Shown: positions 16,153 to 27,980 of the stretch, piece by piece | Position numbering within the stretch: the first letter of the stretch is position 1 | Layout: each line of letters opens with the position of its first letter | Source of the DNA: Natronoarchaeum philippinense | GTDB lineage: Archaea > Halobacteriota > Halobacteria > Halobacteriales > Natronoarchaeaceae | Assembly: GCF_900215575.1 (NCBI RefSeq) | Contig: NZ_OBEJ01000001.1 | Span: forward strand, 496,001 to 560,000 | Direction of reading: 5' to 3' | Length of the DNA: 64,000 bases | The notes under the pieces: generated by a model | The model's input: the letters and a program-made list of their open reading frames with translations, nothing else | Databases searched by the model: none | What the model was told of the DNA's origin: nothing | Made by a program: the position numbers and the translations under genes

Positions 16153-18629
16153 TGGTTATCGTTGATTGTGAGTTTGGCGTCCTCGACGCCCTCGACGCTC
16201 AGATCGAACTCGGCGCCGTCGGCCGTCGCGTACGAAAGCGTCGCTTCGTCGCCGCTCGATACCTCCGCGCTCCACTTGACGAACCACTCGCCGTCCATCT
16301 CGACGACGGTCGCGTCGTCGGGGAGGCCGGTCGGCTCGGCCGTCACGATGTCGGTCACGTCGAGCGATTCGTTGGTGCTCGCGTTGTTCTCGACGGTGAG
16401 GGTGACCTCGCTGCCCGCACCGTTGGCTTTCACCTCGCGCTCGACGAGCACGTTGTTCATGATGCGCGCGAGCGCATCGTCGAAGTTCGGCTCGTCGTTG
16501 TCGGTCACTTCGGCGACTTTCTCGGCCATCTCCGGCAGAATGTCCGCGAGCACGTTCTGCTTGCGCTGGCGCTTTTCGAGCGACCGGCGCTTTTTCAGGT
16601 AGCTCTTGAGTTCGCGGGCCGCCTCGCGGATCGCCAGTTCGATCTCGTCTTCGATCTCGGGGACGTTGGCGACGGCGTCTTTCGATTCGCTGGTGAAGGG
16701 CACGTTCGTCGACGCGACGTGGACCATGATCACCGCGGGCCCGTTCGGGACGCCGCTGCCGCCCGGCTGGTCGAGGTTGTAGTTGCGCCAGCCGATCTGC
16801 TTGATCACGTCCGTCGTCGCGCAGGCGCCGCGCTGGTAGACCAGCGGAACGCGGTTGGCAAAGCGGAGCACGTCGGCTTTCCCTTCGGCTTCCAGTTCGC
16901 CGCCGTAGGCGATGCCGGCCTCGACGATGAAGGGGTCACCGCCGTGGACTTCGGCGTCCCGCGTCGCCGCCGCGTAGAAGTCGGCGTCGAACTCCTTCCG
17001 GAGTCCGGCCTCGACGAGGTCGGCCTCGATCGGCGCCAGACAGTTCGTCGGCGGCGCCATGATGTCGGTCGTCCGCATCGCCTCTAACAGGTCGCTGGCG
17101 GCGTCGCGGTTGTCCGCGAGTTCGCGGACAAGCGGCGGGTCGTCGGGAACGGTTCGAGCGCGCGTCCACAGCGCCTCGATCACGTTCTCTCTGGCCGTGT
17201 CGCCGAAGGCAACGTCCTCGTCGGTCTTCTGGAACATCTCGACCGAGCGATCGAGGTACTCGCGCAGGGTGGATCGAGTCACCCGATCGCGGTGGTCTTC
17301 TGCCGTCTCGAACTTCTCGGCGAGGCGCTCGGCGACGCCGCGGACCGTCGCGTCGTCCTTCCGGGTGCTGGTCGCCTCGTCGACGATCCGGTAGAGGCTG
17401 TCGGCACGGCGTCCGCCCGCGGTCGTGTCTGCGTCGGCGTCCATCGCGTCGTCAGCGGCGTCCTCTCCGGTCGCACCCTCCGTAATTGCCGTCCACGCCG
17501 CATCGACCGCGTTCTCCCGGACGGTGTCGCCGAGCGTGACGCCGTGGTCCTCGGCGACCGCCTCGGCCGCGGCGTCGACGGCGTCGACGACGTGGTAGTA
17601 CGCGACCCGATCGTGGGCGTCGAGCTGCTCGACGACGGCGTCGCCGAACGCAGCGGTGGCCTCGGGGCCTTTCCCGTTGGTCGCCTCGGCAACGGCCTCA
17701 GCAACATCGGCGTCCTCACGGGGCCGCGGGAGCGTCCACGTCATCTCCCGGCCGTAGTGCTTGTCGCGGAAGTTGTCGACGACGCTGTCAGCGGTCTTCT
17801 TGCCCACGCGTGTGAACTCCTCCTGCAGGAACCCCGACATCGAATGGGAGTCGGTCGCCGCCAGCATCTTCAGCACGGTACCGAGTTCGACACCGTGGGG
17901 GTGCGGCCGGATCTCCTCGGTCTCGGCTGGGAGCTCTGCTTCCTCAGCGCGCTCGCCCTTGAAGTGATTCTTGGGCTCCTTGAGTTCGATTCGCGCGTGG
18001 GGGTTGACGACCGCGGTGTGCTTGATGTAGTCGTGGAGCTGCTGGCGCGCCCGCATGTTGGCCTCCATCTCCAACTCGATCCGTGTGCCGTGGGTTCGGT
18101 CCCACGAGGTCGTCTCGTCGGTCCTGATCTCGGGCTCGTTGGTGTCGGTGTCGATGATCAGCTCGAAGTACTGGGCGTCCGCGGAGCCTTGCGTTCGGCT
18201 GGTGATCTTGGCGGGCTTCCCGCTGGTAAGCTGGGAATACAGGACTGCGGCGGAGATCCCGATCCCCTGCTGGCCGCGGGACTGCTCGCGTGCGTGGAAT
18301 CGAGAGCCATAGAGGAGCTTCCCGAACACCTTGGGGAGCTGTTCTTTGGTGATGCCCGGCCCGTTGTCCTCGACGATCAGCGTGTAGTAGTCGCCGGACT
18401 CGCGGATCTCGACGTAGATATCGGGTAGAATGCCGGCCTCCTCGGCGGCGTCGAGCGAGTTGTCGACGGCCTCCTTGACGGCGGTGACCAGCCCTCGGGC
18501 CCCGCTGTCGAACCCGAGCATGTGCTTGTTCTTCTCGAAGAACTCGGCGATGGAGATCGACTGCTGGCTTTCTGCCAGCTCCTCTGCGATCCCCTCCTCG
18601 TCGCCGAGCGTCGACTGAAACGAGGTCAT
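16149..18629 (-). CDS. top6B: DNA topoisomerase VI subunit B
   Basis: ATPase subunit of topo VI; 826 residues. Bergerat-fold motifs are EAVDNSLDA (about 53-61), VEDNGPGI (86-93) and GQQGIGIS (119-126). The H2TH region follows (about 240-295), and the transducer domain begins near [12 protein letters not shown] (522). An Ig-like C-terminal domain occupies about 715-826. An insertion of about 200 residues (about 305-510) between H2TH and transducer makes it much longer than non-halophile homologues and contains an internal repeat. A TATA-like CTTTTAAG lies about 27 bp before the start. Confidence 0.96.
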   Translation of the reverse strand: MTSFQSTLGDEEGIAEELAESQQSISIAEFFEKNKHMLGFDSGARGLVTAVKEAVDNSLDAAEEAGILPDIYVEIRESGDYYTLIVEDNGPGITKEQLPKVFGKLLYGSRFHAREQSRGQQGIGISAAVLYSQLTSGKPAKITSRTQGSADAQYFELIIDTDTNEPEIRTDETTSWDRTHGTRIELEMEANMRARQQLHDYIKHTAVVNPHARIELKEPKNHFKGERAEEAELPAETEEIRPHPHGVELGTVLKMLAATDSHSMSGFLQEEFTRVGKKTADSVVDNFRDKHYGREMTWTLPRPREDADVAEAVAEATNGKGPEATAAFGDAVVEQLDAHDRVAYYHVVDAVDAAAEAVAEDHGVTLGDTVRENAVDAAWTAITEGATGEDAADDAMDADADTTAGGRRADSLYRIVDEATSTRKDDATVRGVAERLAEKFETAEDHRDRVTRSTLREYLDRSVEMFQKTDEDVAFGDTARENVIEALWTRARTVPDDPPLVRELADNRDAASDLLEAMRTTDIMAPPTNCLAPIEADLVEAGLRKEFDADFYAAATRDAEVHGGDPFIVEAGIAYGGELEAEGKADVLRFANRVPLVYQRGACATTDVIKQIGWRNYNLDQPGGSGVPNGPAVIMVHVASTNVPFTSESKDAVANVPEIEDEIELAIREAARELKSYLKKRRSLEKRQRKQNVLADILPEMAEKVAEVTDNDEPNFDDALARIMNNVLVEREVKANGAGSEVTLTVENNASTNESLDVTDIVTAEPTGLPDDATVVEMDGEWFVKWSAEVSSGDEATLSYATADGAEFDLSVEGVEDAKLTINDNQ
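17085..17723 (-). other. Roughly 200-residue insertion in Top6B with an internal repeat
   Basis: Codes for residues 303-515, very rich in Ala, Asp and Glu and predicted mainly helical by eye. [14 protein letters not shown] (about 367-380) and [14 protein letters not shown] (about 476-489) are clearly related and 109 residues apart, so the insertion looks like two diverged copies of one module. Insertion limits are estimated by comparison with remembered non-halophile TopoVIB layouts. Confidence 0.55.
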
Positions 18630-20847
<2,218 letters not shown>

Positions 20848-20860
20848 TGGAGGCATCTAC

Positions 20861-23320
20861 ATGAGCTCAGACGTACCCGATCCGAGCGACGTCGACGCCG
20901 CCCGCGTAGAGCGGGTTCGCGTCGAAGACGAGATGGAGCAGAGTTACATCGACTACGCGATGAGCGTCATCGCGGGCCGCGCGCTGCCGGACGTCCGCGA
21001 CGGGCTCAAGCCCGTCCACCGGCGCATCCTCTACGCGATGCACGAGATGGGCGTCTCCAGCAACACGAGCCATCGCAAGTCCTCCTCGGTGGTCGGGGAG
21101 ACGATGGGTGATTATCACCCACACGGCGACAGCGCGATCTACGACACGCTCGTGCGCATGGCCCAGCCGTTCTCGATGCGCCATCCGCTGGTCGACGGGC
21201 AGGGCAACTTCGGCTCGATGGACGGCGACCCCGCCGCCGCGATGCGCTACACCGAGGCCCGGATGAGCCCCATCGCCGAGGAGATGCTCACCGACATCGA
21301 GAAAGACACGGTCGACTTTTCGTCGAACTACGACGACCGCCTGCAGGAACCTGACGTGTTGCCGTCGGCGTTTCCGAACCTGCTGGTCAACGGTTCGTCG
21401 GGCATCGCGGTGGGGATGTCGACGAACATCCCGCCCCACAACCTCGGCGAGGTCATCGACGCGACCATCGAGCTGATCGACGACCCCGACGCCACGGTCG
21501 AGGATCTGATGGAACACGTCAAGGGGCCGGACTTCCCGACCGGCGCGAACGTCGTCGGGCGCGACGCCATCTACTCGGCGTACTCGACGGGCCGCGGACG
21601 CGTCCGCGTCCGCGCCGAATACGAGACCGACGACGACCAGATCGTCATCACCGAGATCCCCTTCCAGCAGAACAAAGCGCGCCTCGTCGAGCGCATCGCC
21701 GACGACGTCAACGAGGGCAAGATCGAAGGCGTCCGGGACCTGCGCGACGAGTCCGACCGGAACGGCGTCCGGATCGTCGTCGAACTCAAGCGCGGCGCGA
21801 ACGCCGACGTGGTCGAGAACCAGCTCTTAGAGCATCACCTCGAGAACACGTTCGGCGTCATCAACCTCGCGCTGGTCGACGGCCAGCCCCAAGTGCTGAC
21901 GCTTAAAGAAACCTTAGAGCACTACATCGACCACCGCCGCGAGGTCGTGCGCCGGCGCAGCGAGTACGATCTGGCTGAAGCCGAAGACCGGGCCCACATC
22001 CTCGAAGGCCGGCTGACGGCGCTGGAGAACGCCGACGACGTGGTCGACATCATCCAAGACGCCGAGGACCGCGACGACGCCAAGGCGGCGCTGCGAGAGG
22101 CCTACGAGTTCTCGACCGAGCAGGCCGACCACATCGTCCGGATGCAACTGGGCAGTCTCACCTCGATGGAGGCCGCCGAGATTGAGTCCGAGTACGAGGA
22201 CGTGCAGGACCGCATCGAGCACTTGGAGACGATCCTCGGCGACGAGGACGAACTGCTCGCGGTCATCAAAGACGAACTCCGCGACATCAAAGACGAGTAC
22301 GCCGACGACCGTCGGACGAGCATCCTCGAAGATCAGGGGACGGTCACCCACGAGGACCTCATCGCCGAGGAGGAGGTCGTCGTCGTCGTCACGGAAGACG
22401 ACTACGTCAAGCGGATGCCCGTCGAGCAGTTCGACTCGCAGGGGCGGGGCGGCAAGGGCATCATCGGCGCCGACGTGAAGGAGGGCGACCGCGTCTCGAA
22501 GGTGTTCCGGGCGAACACCCACGACTACCTGCTGTGCTTTACGAACCACGGGCAGGTCTATCGCCTGAAGACCTACGAGATCCCCGAGATGAGCCGCACG
22601 GCCCGGGGCAAGTCCGCGATCAACCTGATCGACCTCGACGACGGCGAGGAGATCACCGCCGTCGTCGCCACCGACGAGTTCGAGGACGGCGAGCGCGTGA
22701 CGATGGCCACCCGGAACGGCTACGTCAAGCGCACCGCCGGCGAGGAGTTCGAGAACATCCTCTCGACGGGGATCATCGCCGCCGACCTCGAAGACGGCGA
22801 CGAACTGATCGACGTGGAAGTCACCGACGGCACGAAGGATCTGGTCATCGCCACCGAGGGCGGCATGACGATCCGGTTCGACGAGTCGGAAGTGCGCTGT
22901 ATGGGCCGGAACGCCCGGGGCGTCGGCGGCATCAAGCTGCAGGACGACGACAAGGTCGCCGGCCTCGTCGCGACCGACGAGGACGACGACAACGCCCTGC
23001 TGACCGTGACCCGAAACGGGTTCGGCAAGCGAACCGCTCTCGCCGAGTACAGCACGCAGTCCCGGTACGGAATGGGGCTGATCGACATCAAGACCGGCGA
23101 ACGCAACGGCCCGGTCGCCACGGTGAAGTCGGTCGCCGCCGACGACAATCTCGTCCTGATGAGCGAGAACGGCCAGATTATGCTCACCCGGGCGGCGGAC
23201 GTGTCGACCGTCGGCCGCAACACGATGGGCGTGACGGTGATGGACGTCGACGCCGACGACGCCGTCGCAAGCGTCGACGTGCTGCCCGCCGGTTCGCAGC
23301 CTGACGACGACGAGGAGTAG
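20861..23320 (+). CDS. gyrA: DNA gyrase subunit A
   Basis: Cleavage/religation subunit of gyrase; 819 residues. The N-terminal breakage-reunion domain carries [20 protein letters not shown] (the quinolone pocket, Ser at about 91) and the DNA-linking Tyr130 in [11 protein letters not shown] coiled region spans about 350-490. The C-terminal domain (about 500-810) has six repeated beta-pinwheel blades, including the gyrase-box-like sequence QGRGGKGI, needed for DNA wrapping. It is cotranscribed with gyrB; the ATG follows the gyrB stop by 13 bp. Confidence 0.97.
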   Translation: MSSDVPDPSDVDAARVERVRVEDEMEQSYIDYAMSVIAGRALPDVRDGLKPVHRRILYAMHEMGVSSNTSHRKSSSVVGETMGDYHPHGDSAIYDTLVRMAQPFSMRHPLVDGQGNFGSMDGDPAAAMRYTEARMSPIAEEMLTDIEKDTVDFSSNYDDRLQEPDVLPSAFPNLLVNGSSGIAVGMSTNIPPHNLGEVIDATIELIDDPDATVEDLMEHVKGPDFPTGANVVGRDAIYSAYSTGRGRVRVRAEYETDDDQIVITEIPFQQNKARLVERIADDVNEGKIEGVRDLRDESDRNGVRIVVELKRGANADVVENQLLEHHLENTFGVINLALVDGQPQVLTLKETLEHYIDHRREVVRRRSEYDLAEAEDRAHILEGRLTALENADDVVDIIQDAEDRDDAKAALREAYEFSTEQADHIVRMQLGSLTSMEAAEIESEYEDVQDRIEHLETILGDEDELLAVIKDELRDIKDEYADDRRTSILEDQGTVTHEDLIAEEEVVVVVTEDDYVKRMPVEQFDSQGRGGKGIIGADVKEGDRVSKVFRANTHDYLLCFTNHGQVYRLKTYEIPEMSRTARGKSAINLIDLDDGEEITAVVATDEFEDGERVTMATRNGYVKRTAGEEFENILSTGIIAADLEDGDELIDVEVTDGTKDLVIATEGGMTIRFDESEVRCMGRNARGVGGIKLQDDDKVAGLVATDEDDDNALLTVTRNGFGKRTALAEYSTQSRYGMGLIDIKTGERNGPVATVKSVAADDNLVLMSENGQIMLTRAADVSTVGRNTMGVTVMDVDADDAVASVDVLPAGSQPDDDEE

Positions 23321-23428
23321 CGCGAAAGATCGCCTTTCTGACCTTCTAACGGCTCGAAACGCTGTCTACCACGGTGACGATCGTTTTTATCAACAGTTAT
23401 TTGGACTGTTGGAAGCGAAACAGACGAC

Positions 23429-23614
23429 ATGGCCGAGACGACCGCAACCGACGGCGACAACGCCGCGCTGGCCTACACGATCGCCGGGATGGCGCTCGTA
23501 ACGATCGGCGGATTCGTCGATTCGACGCTTCAGTACGGATTGCTGGTTGGTGGGGTTCTTTGCGCCGGGGTCGGCGTCGTCGTAGCGTGGCAGGAACACC
23601 GAGACGAGGACTGA
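23429..23614 (+). CDS. Small two-helix membrane protein
   Basis: 61 residues: a short acidic N-terminus, two hydrophobic segments (about 13-31 and 37-53) and a charged HRDED tail. An AT-rich TTTTTATCAAC element at 23384-23394 sits about 40 bp upstream. It follows gyrA by 108 bp on the same strand but with its own promoter-like signal. No family recognised; the composition looks genuine. Confidence 0.5.
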   Translation: MAETTATDGDNAALAYTIAGMALVTIGGFVDSTLQYGLLVGGVLCAGVGVVVAWQEHRDED

Positions 23615-23654
23615 GTCGACGCCGCTGCGCTGGCTGGCGCTCGGTCTCGGAGCG

Positions 23655-24131
23655 CTACTGACGCGCTCGTTCGATCGCCGCCGCCAGTTCGTCGGCGCGC
23701 TGCGAGCCGATCAACAGCGGCTTCCCGTCCTGTCGTTCGATCCGAACGCCGTCGGAGCCGCTGACGTTGTACGCCCAGCCATCTGCACTCCAGCGAACAC
23801 CCCACCCGCCGTACTCGCCGATCGGGCTGTACTCGACGGCCTCCACGCGTTCGATCGCGTCGATCGGGACGTGTCGAGGCCGGAGATGAAACGGAAAGAA
23901 CCGTACACTGATGCCGTCGTCGCGGACTGCTGTGGTCAGCGTGGCGACTGCAAACAGCGCCAGCACAGCCACCACCACTGTCAGGCCAACCACGGCGCCG
24001 GCGTCGGAAACGCCCCCCGGGTAGAGGCTACCGCCGACGACCACCGCTACGGCCAGCAAGAGCCCCCAGAGCCACGGCTGCCTGAACCGCTGGGTCTCGT
24101 GGAAGTAGCTCTCCGTGGTGCTCTCGTTCAT
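23655..24131 (-). CDS. Membrane protein with PH-like C-terminal domain
   Basis: 158 residues. ESYFHETQRFRQPWLW precedes two hydrophobic segments (about 20-38 and 45-66). A soluble domain follows, with the pattern GISVRFFPFHLRPRHVPIDAIERVEAVEYSP and ending in a helix (RADELAAAIERARQ), typical of bacterial-type PH modules on membrane anchors. Probably a DUF6141-like family member. Unknown function; downstream of the beta-propeller gene on the same strand. Confidence 0.62.
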   Translation of the reverse strand: MNESTTESYFHETQRFRQPWLWGLLLAVAVVVGGSLYPGGVSDAGAVVGLTVVVAVLALFAVATLTTAVRDDGISVRFFPFHLRPRHVPIDAIERVEAVEYSPIGEYGGWGVRWSADGWAYNVSGSDGVRIERQDGKPLLIGSQRADELAAAIERARQ

Positions 24132-24267
24132 GCTAATATATTCCTCTTCTTACACTATCTTCGTTTCGGTACGTCGACCCACACGTGGCGGCAGTCGACG
24201 ACAGAATTCGCCTTCCGGGAGCTCTGGCGACGAGTTCGATCGGAGATCGGCGCCACGAAGCGGCGTC

Positions 24268-25395
24268 TCAGTCGAGCGCGTCGCGTTCGAGGGCGAAGAT
24301 CCGATTGCCGCCGGGGACGACGACCGTCTCGTCGTACACGATCGGCCGTGCGTCGGCCATCCCCGGCGGCGTGGACGACCAGCGGACCGAGCCCGACGCC
24401 GCGTCGAAGACGATCAGTTCCTTCTGGTCGATCCACGCGTACACGCGGCCGTCGGCGACGCGAAGCCGCGTGGCGTCGACTTCGGCGTCGAAAGTGTGGG
24501 TCCAGCGGGACTCGCCGTCGGTGTCGAACGCGTGGACGTACGAGCGCTCGTGGTCGTGGGAGATGCAATAGACACCGCCATTCCGAACGACCGGCTGCTC
24601 GAAGACCGCCTTGGCCTGTCCGGTCCACGACACCTCGCGGGCGTCGAGGTCGATCGCGTACAGTCTGTTGCGGTCGTACTCGCCGACTTGGCTTCGTCCC
24701 GAGGCGACGTACAGCGTGTCGTCGGCGACGACCGGGGCGGTCTGTAGCTGGAGGCTGCCGATGTCGAGCGTCCAGCGCGTCGTCCCGTCGGCCGGATCGA
24801 CGGCGACGATCCCGCTGCGTTCGTCCATCTGAAACCAGACGGCGAAGTAGAACGTACCCCCGTGCTCGGTCGGGCCGTAGAAGCTGTCGTTGATATCGTC
24901 GGACAGAGTCCGCCGCCAGACGCGCTCGCCGGACTCGGGGGCCAGCGCGTACAGCTCGGAGCCCCTGTTGCAGTAGAGTCGCTCGCCGAGGCGGAGGATA
25001 GTCATCGCACCGTTGGGATTGTTCCGTTGCCACCGGCGCTCGCCCGTCTCGCGGTCGAACGCGAAGGTCCCGCGACAGCCCGAAACGTAGGCGCGCTCGT
25101 CGTCGAGCGCCAGCGGCGGCGAGTAGCAAATCTGTCCCTCCGGCTTAGGCAGCGTTGTGCTCCACTGCTCCTCGCCGGTCGCCGGGTCGAGCGCGTTCAG
25201 CGACTTCGTCGACTCGACGTACAGCGTGCCATCACGAACCGCTCCGTCGATCGATGTGCCGACGGTTTTGACCCACTGGGCCCGATCGTTCCGGACGGAC
25301 CACAACTGCGCCCGTGCCCTGAAACAGCCTGCGAGCCCGGCTGCGAGCCCGCCCGCACAGACACCGAGATAGCGCCGTCTGGAGTGGTTTCTCAC
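24268..25395 (-). CDS. PQQ-type beta-propeller lipoprotein, Tat-exported
   Basis: 375 residues from a GTG. The N-terminus, RNHSRRRYLGVCAGGLAAGLAGC, has a twin-arginine motif, hydrophobic stretch and LAGC lipobox, so it is probably Tat-exported and lipid-anchored outside the membrane. The rest is a run of blades with the PQQ-repeat pattern, for example LNALDPATGEEQWSTTL, FAFDRETGERRWQ, YALAPESGERVWRRTL and VAVDPADGTTRWTLDI. No dehydrogenase active-site residues are evident, so it is more likely a scaffold or binding protein. An ATG-like extension to 25428 exists in frame but would precede the Tat motif by 11 residues. Confidence 0.75.
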   Translation of the reverse strand: MRNHSRRRYLGVCAGGLAAGLAGCFRARAQLWSVRNDRAQWVKTVGTSIDGAVRDGTLYVESTKSLNALDPATGEEQWSTTLPKPEGQICYSPPLALDDERAYVSGCRGTFAFDRETGERRWQRNNPNGAMTILRLGERLYCNRGSELYALAPESGERVWRRTLSDDINDSFYGPTEHGGTFYFAVWFQMDERSGIVAVDPADGTTRWTLDIGSLQLQTAPVVADDTLYVASGRSQVGEYDRNRLYAIDLDAREVSWTGQAKAVFEQPVVRNGGVYCISHDHERSYVHAFDTDGESRWTHTFDAEVDATRLRVADGRVYAWIDQKELIVFDAASGSVRWSSTPPGMADARPIVYDETVVVPGGNRIFALERDALD

Positions 25396-25441
25396 GTGTG
25401 GTTGCTCGTGCCGGTACGTACTTAGCAACTACGACGCACGT

Positions 25442-26362
25442 TCAAAGGATCCGCTTTCCGAGCGCGCTGGCGGCCAGTTCCGTCGCCAGTTCGGCCGTCT
25501 CGTTGTGCTGGTCGAGGATCGGGTTGACCTCGACGAGTTCCATCGACCGGAGGTCGGCGCCGTCGGCGGCGTCGCGGGCCGCGACCCGCTCCATGGCGGC
25601 GTGGGCTTCGCGGTAGCTGACGCCGCCCCGGACCGGCGTCCCGACGCCGGGAGCCTCGCTGGGATCGAGCCAGTCCAGATCGAGGCTCACGTGGAACCCT
25701 TCGACGCCGTCGGTTGCGATGTCGAGTGCGTCCTCGACGACTCGCGTCAGCCCGCGGGCGTCGATGTCCGACATCGTATAGACGCTGACGGCGCTGTCGC
25801 GGAGCGCTTCGGACTCGCGCTCGTCGACGCTTCGGAGGCCGACGAGCGCGACGTTCTCCGCGGACAGCCCGGCCGAGCGCGCCCACGGGTGGTCGTCGAA
25901 CGATCCCCTGCCGAGGGCGGCCGCCAGCGGCATCCCGTGGACGTTGCCGCTGGGCGAGGTCGCCGGCGTGTTGAAATCGCCGTGGGCGTCGAACCAGACG
26001 GCCCCGATTTCGGCGTCCCGGCCCGATCCCGCGAGCGTCCCGATAGCGATCGAGTGATCCCCGCCGAGCGTGAGCGGTGTTTGGCCCGCCTCGATACAAT
26101 CGGCCACTTCGTCGGCGAGTCGCTCCGAGACTTCCCTGATCTCGCTCAGGTACTTCGCGTCGCCCTGGGCGACGCCGTCGTCGGGGGCGCGCTCCCCGGC
26201 CCGGGCGGCAAACAGGTCGCCAACGTCGCTCACGTCGACACCGGCGTCGGAGACCGCCTCGGCGAGATCGCCGTACCGAATCGCCGACGGCCCCATGTCG
26301 ACGCCGCGGCGGTTTGCGCCGTAGTCGGTCGGCGCACCGATGATCCGCACTGTGGGACTCAT
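25442..26362 (-). CDS. rocF: Arginase (ureohydrolase family)
   Basis: Mn2+-dependent hydrolysis of arginine to ornithine and urea. 306 residues with all metal motifs: GGDHS (about 108-112), WFDAHGDFNTP and SLDLDWLDPSEAPGVGTPVRGG, plus the C-terminal MELVEVNPILD. The APGVGTP segment favours arginase over agmatinase or formiminoglutamase. Haloarchaea can ferment arginine, but no arcABC genes are present here. It is divergent from a DtxR-type regulator with a 127-bp shared upstream region. Confidence 0.87.
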   Translation of the reverse strand: MSPTVRIIGAPTDYGANRRGVDMGPSAIRYGDLAEAVSDAGVDVSDVGDLFAARAGERAPDDGVAQGDAKYLSEIREVSERLADEVADCIEAGQTPLTLGGDHSIAIGTLAGSGRDAEIGAVWFDAHGDFNTPATSPSGNVHGMPLAAALGRGSFDDHPWARSAGLSAENVALVGLRSVDERESEALRDSAVSVYTMSDIDARGLTRVVEDALDIATDGVEGFHVSLDLDWLDPSEAPGVGTPVRGGVSYREAHAAMERVAARDAADGADLRSMELVEVNPILDQHNETAELATELAASALGKRIL

Positions 26363-26489
26363 GACAGCAGCTACGTGCAGGGTGCGTTTATCAACTGGGG
26401 TTCGATCGGCCCCACCGACCCTCGCAGCCGAGCGGCGTCGATCCGACCGCGGTAGATATACAAGTCCGCCTTCCCTACTCGCTGATGCG

Positions 26490-27158
26490 ATGATGCTCAG
26501 CGACGTGATGGAGGACTACCTGAAGGTCATCTACCACCTGCAGGGCGAGCGTGACGGGCGAATCCGCACCTCCGAGATCGCGGACTACCTCGATGTCACG
26601 TCGCCGACGGTGACCAGCATGATCGACAAGCTCGAAGAGCGGGGGCTGGTCGACCGCGAGAAGTACAAGGGCGTCGAACTCACGCCCGAAGGCGAGACCG
26701 TCGCGCTGGAAGTCGTCCGCCATCACCGGCTGCTCGAATCCTATCTCACCGAGCAACTCGACTACGACTGGAGCGAGGTCCACGAGGAGGCCGACCGGTT
26801 GGAACACCACATCAGCGAGAAGTTCGAGCGCCGACTCGTCGAGGCGCTGGGCGATCCGCAGGTCGATCCCCACGGCGATCCGATCCCCAACGAACAGCTC
26901 GATCCACCGGAGACGACCGAGAATCGCCAATTGACAGAGTTCGAGGAGGGCGACCGCGTCGTCGTCGAGCGGATCAGCGACCGAGATCCGGAGGTTCTCC
27001 GCTACCTCTCGGATCGTGGCATCGACACGGGCGTCACGCTGCGTATCGACGAGATCGCCCCCTTCGGGATGATAACCGCCTGTCCGAATGGTCGGGATAC
27101 TGAGGTGTCGTTACCGGAAGACGTCGCCGTCGACGTTCACGTTCACGACGCCGTCTGA
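26490..27158 (+). CDS. DtxR/SirR-family metal-dependent transcriptional regulator
   Basis: 222 residues. An N-terminal winged helix (MLSDVMEDYLKVIYHLQ, then SEIADYLDVTSPTVTSMIDKLEERGLV) is followed by the dimerisation domain with metal-binding residues (VALEVVRHHRLLESYL, EADRLEHHISEKFERRL) and a C-terminal FeoA/SH3-like domain (about 150-220). It represses metal uptake genes when loaded with Fe2+ or Mn2+. The start may be 26490 or 26493 (two adjacent ATGs). A TATA-like AGATATAC lies at 26455-26462. Confidence 0.87.
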   Translation: MMLSDVMEDYLKVIYHLQGERDGRIRTSEIADYLDVTSPTVTSMIDKLEERGLVDREKYKGVELTPEGETVALEVVRHHRLLESYLTEQLDYDWSEVHEEADRLEHHISEKFERRLVEALGDPQVDPHGDPIPNEQLDPPETTENRQLTEFEEGDRVVVERISDRDPEVLRYLSDRGIDTGVTLRIDEIAPFGMITACPNGRDTEVSLPEDVAVDVHVHDAV

Positions 27159-27187
27159 CAGTTTTCACCGACCGAGCGGTCAGAGCT

Positions 27188-27244
27188 TGTGAGTGGAACT
27201 CAGTATCACACGTGCGAAATGTGGTGATAGTCGCCGGATTTAAG
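27188..27244 (+). promoter_or_regulatory. Operator-like inverted repeats and TATA box of the HTH regulator gene
   Basis: TGTGAG (27188-27193), TATCACA (27204-27210) and GTGATA (27224-27229) lie directly upstream of a TATA box ATTTAAG (27238-27244) that is about 29 bp from the ATG at 27270. TATCAC and GTGATA form a 6-bp inverted repeat with a 14-bp spacer. Related elements occur before the NADH dehydrogenase gene. Confidence 0.5.
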
Positions 27245-27269
27245 ACGTTCACCGACGAATCGTTCACTA

Positions 27270-27803
27270 ATGTCATCCATCGAGCTTACACCGAGTCAGA
27301 AGACCATCCTCACTGCCCTCATCAACCTCCATCGGGAGGACGAAGACGCAGTGAAAGGCGAGGACATCGCCGAGGAGGTCGACCGTAACCCCGGCACGAT
27401 CCGCAACCAGATGCAGAGCCTCAAAGCGCTCCAGCTCGTCGAGGGCGTCCCCGGCCCGAAGGGCGGCTACAAGCCGACCGCGACCGCCTACGAGGCGCTG
27501 GACATCCAGCGCATGGACGAGCCGGCGTCGGTGCCCCTGTCCCACGAGGGCGAGCCCGTCACCGAGGGCAACGTCGAGGGAATCGACCTCAGCAGCGTCC
27601 ACCACCCCGAACTGTGCCGCGCGGAGATCCACTTCCAAGGCTCGGTGCGGGACATCCACGAGGGCGACAGCGTCACCGTCGGCCCGACGCCACTCTCGAA
27701 GCTCCAGATCGAGGGAACCGTCGACGGCAAGGACGACACCGCCAACATCCTGATCCTGAAGATCGACGACATGGTCGCGCCGGCAGAAGAGCCCGAGCAC
27801 TGA
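27270..27803 (+). CDS. HTH transcriptional regulator with C-terminal beta-rich domain
   Basis: 177 residues. The N-terminal winged helix (LTPSQKTILTALINLH, KGEDIAEEVDRNPGTIRNQMQSLKAL, VEGVPGPKGGYKPT) is the type found in archaeal regulators that usually carry CBS domains. Here the C-terminal 90 residues lack CBS motifs and form a beta-rich domain (CRAEIHFQGSVRDIHEGDSVTVGPTPLSKL) with one Cys and two adjacent His. The ligand is unknown. Its promoter has an inverted repeat suited to autoregulation and shared with the downstream NADH dehydrogenase gene, the likely target (inference). Confidence 0.72.
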   Translation: MSSIELTPSQKTILTALINLHREDEDAVKGEDIAEEVDRNPGTIRNQMQSLKALQLVEGVPGPKGGYKPTATAYEALDIQRMDEPASVPLSHEGEPVTEGNVEGIDLSSVHHPELCRAEIHFQGSVRDIHEGDSVTVGPTPLSKLQIEGTVDGKDDTANILILKIDDMVAPAEEPEH

Positions 27804-27909
27804 CCACCTGCGACGTGCGGTCGACGCCGCGGTCAGCGCGTCGATAGCTCTCTTTCGATCTTCTCGCGTCGACGCAGTTTTGCTCGTAACGATTTGCTTC
27901 GATAGCTCC

Positions 27910-27961
27910 TGTGAGATACTCTCTATCACACGGGTGAGCGTTTCAAAGCCTTTGTATCACA
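27910..27961 (+). promoter_or_regulatory. Operator-like repeats overlapping the NADH dehydrogenase promoter
   Basis: TGTGAGATA (27910-27918) and TATCACA (27924-27930) form an imperfect inverted repeat. A second TATCACA (27955-27961) overlaps the presumed TATA element CTTTGTATC (27950-27958), about 27 bp before the ATG at 27981. The words match those before the HTH gene at 27270. Confidence 0.5.
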
Positions 27962-27980
27962 GGGTTCCAGAGTAGGAGTC

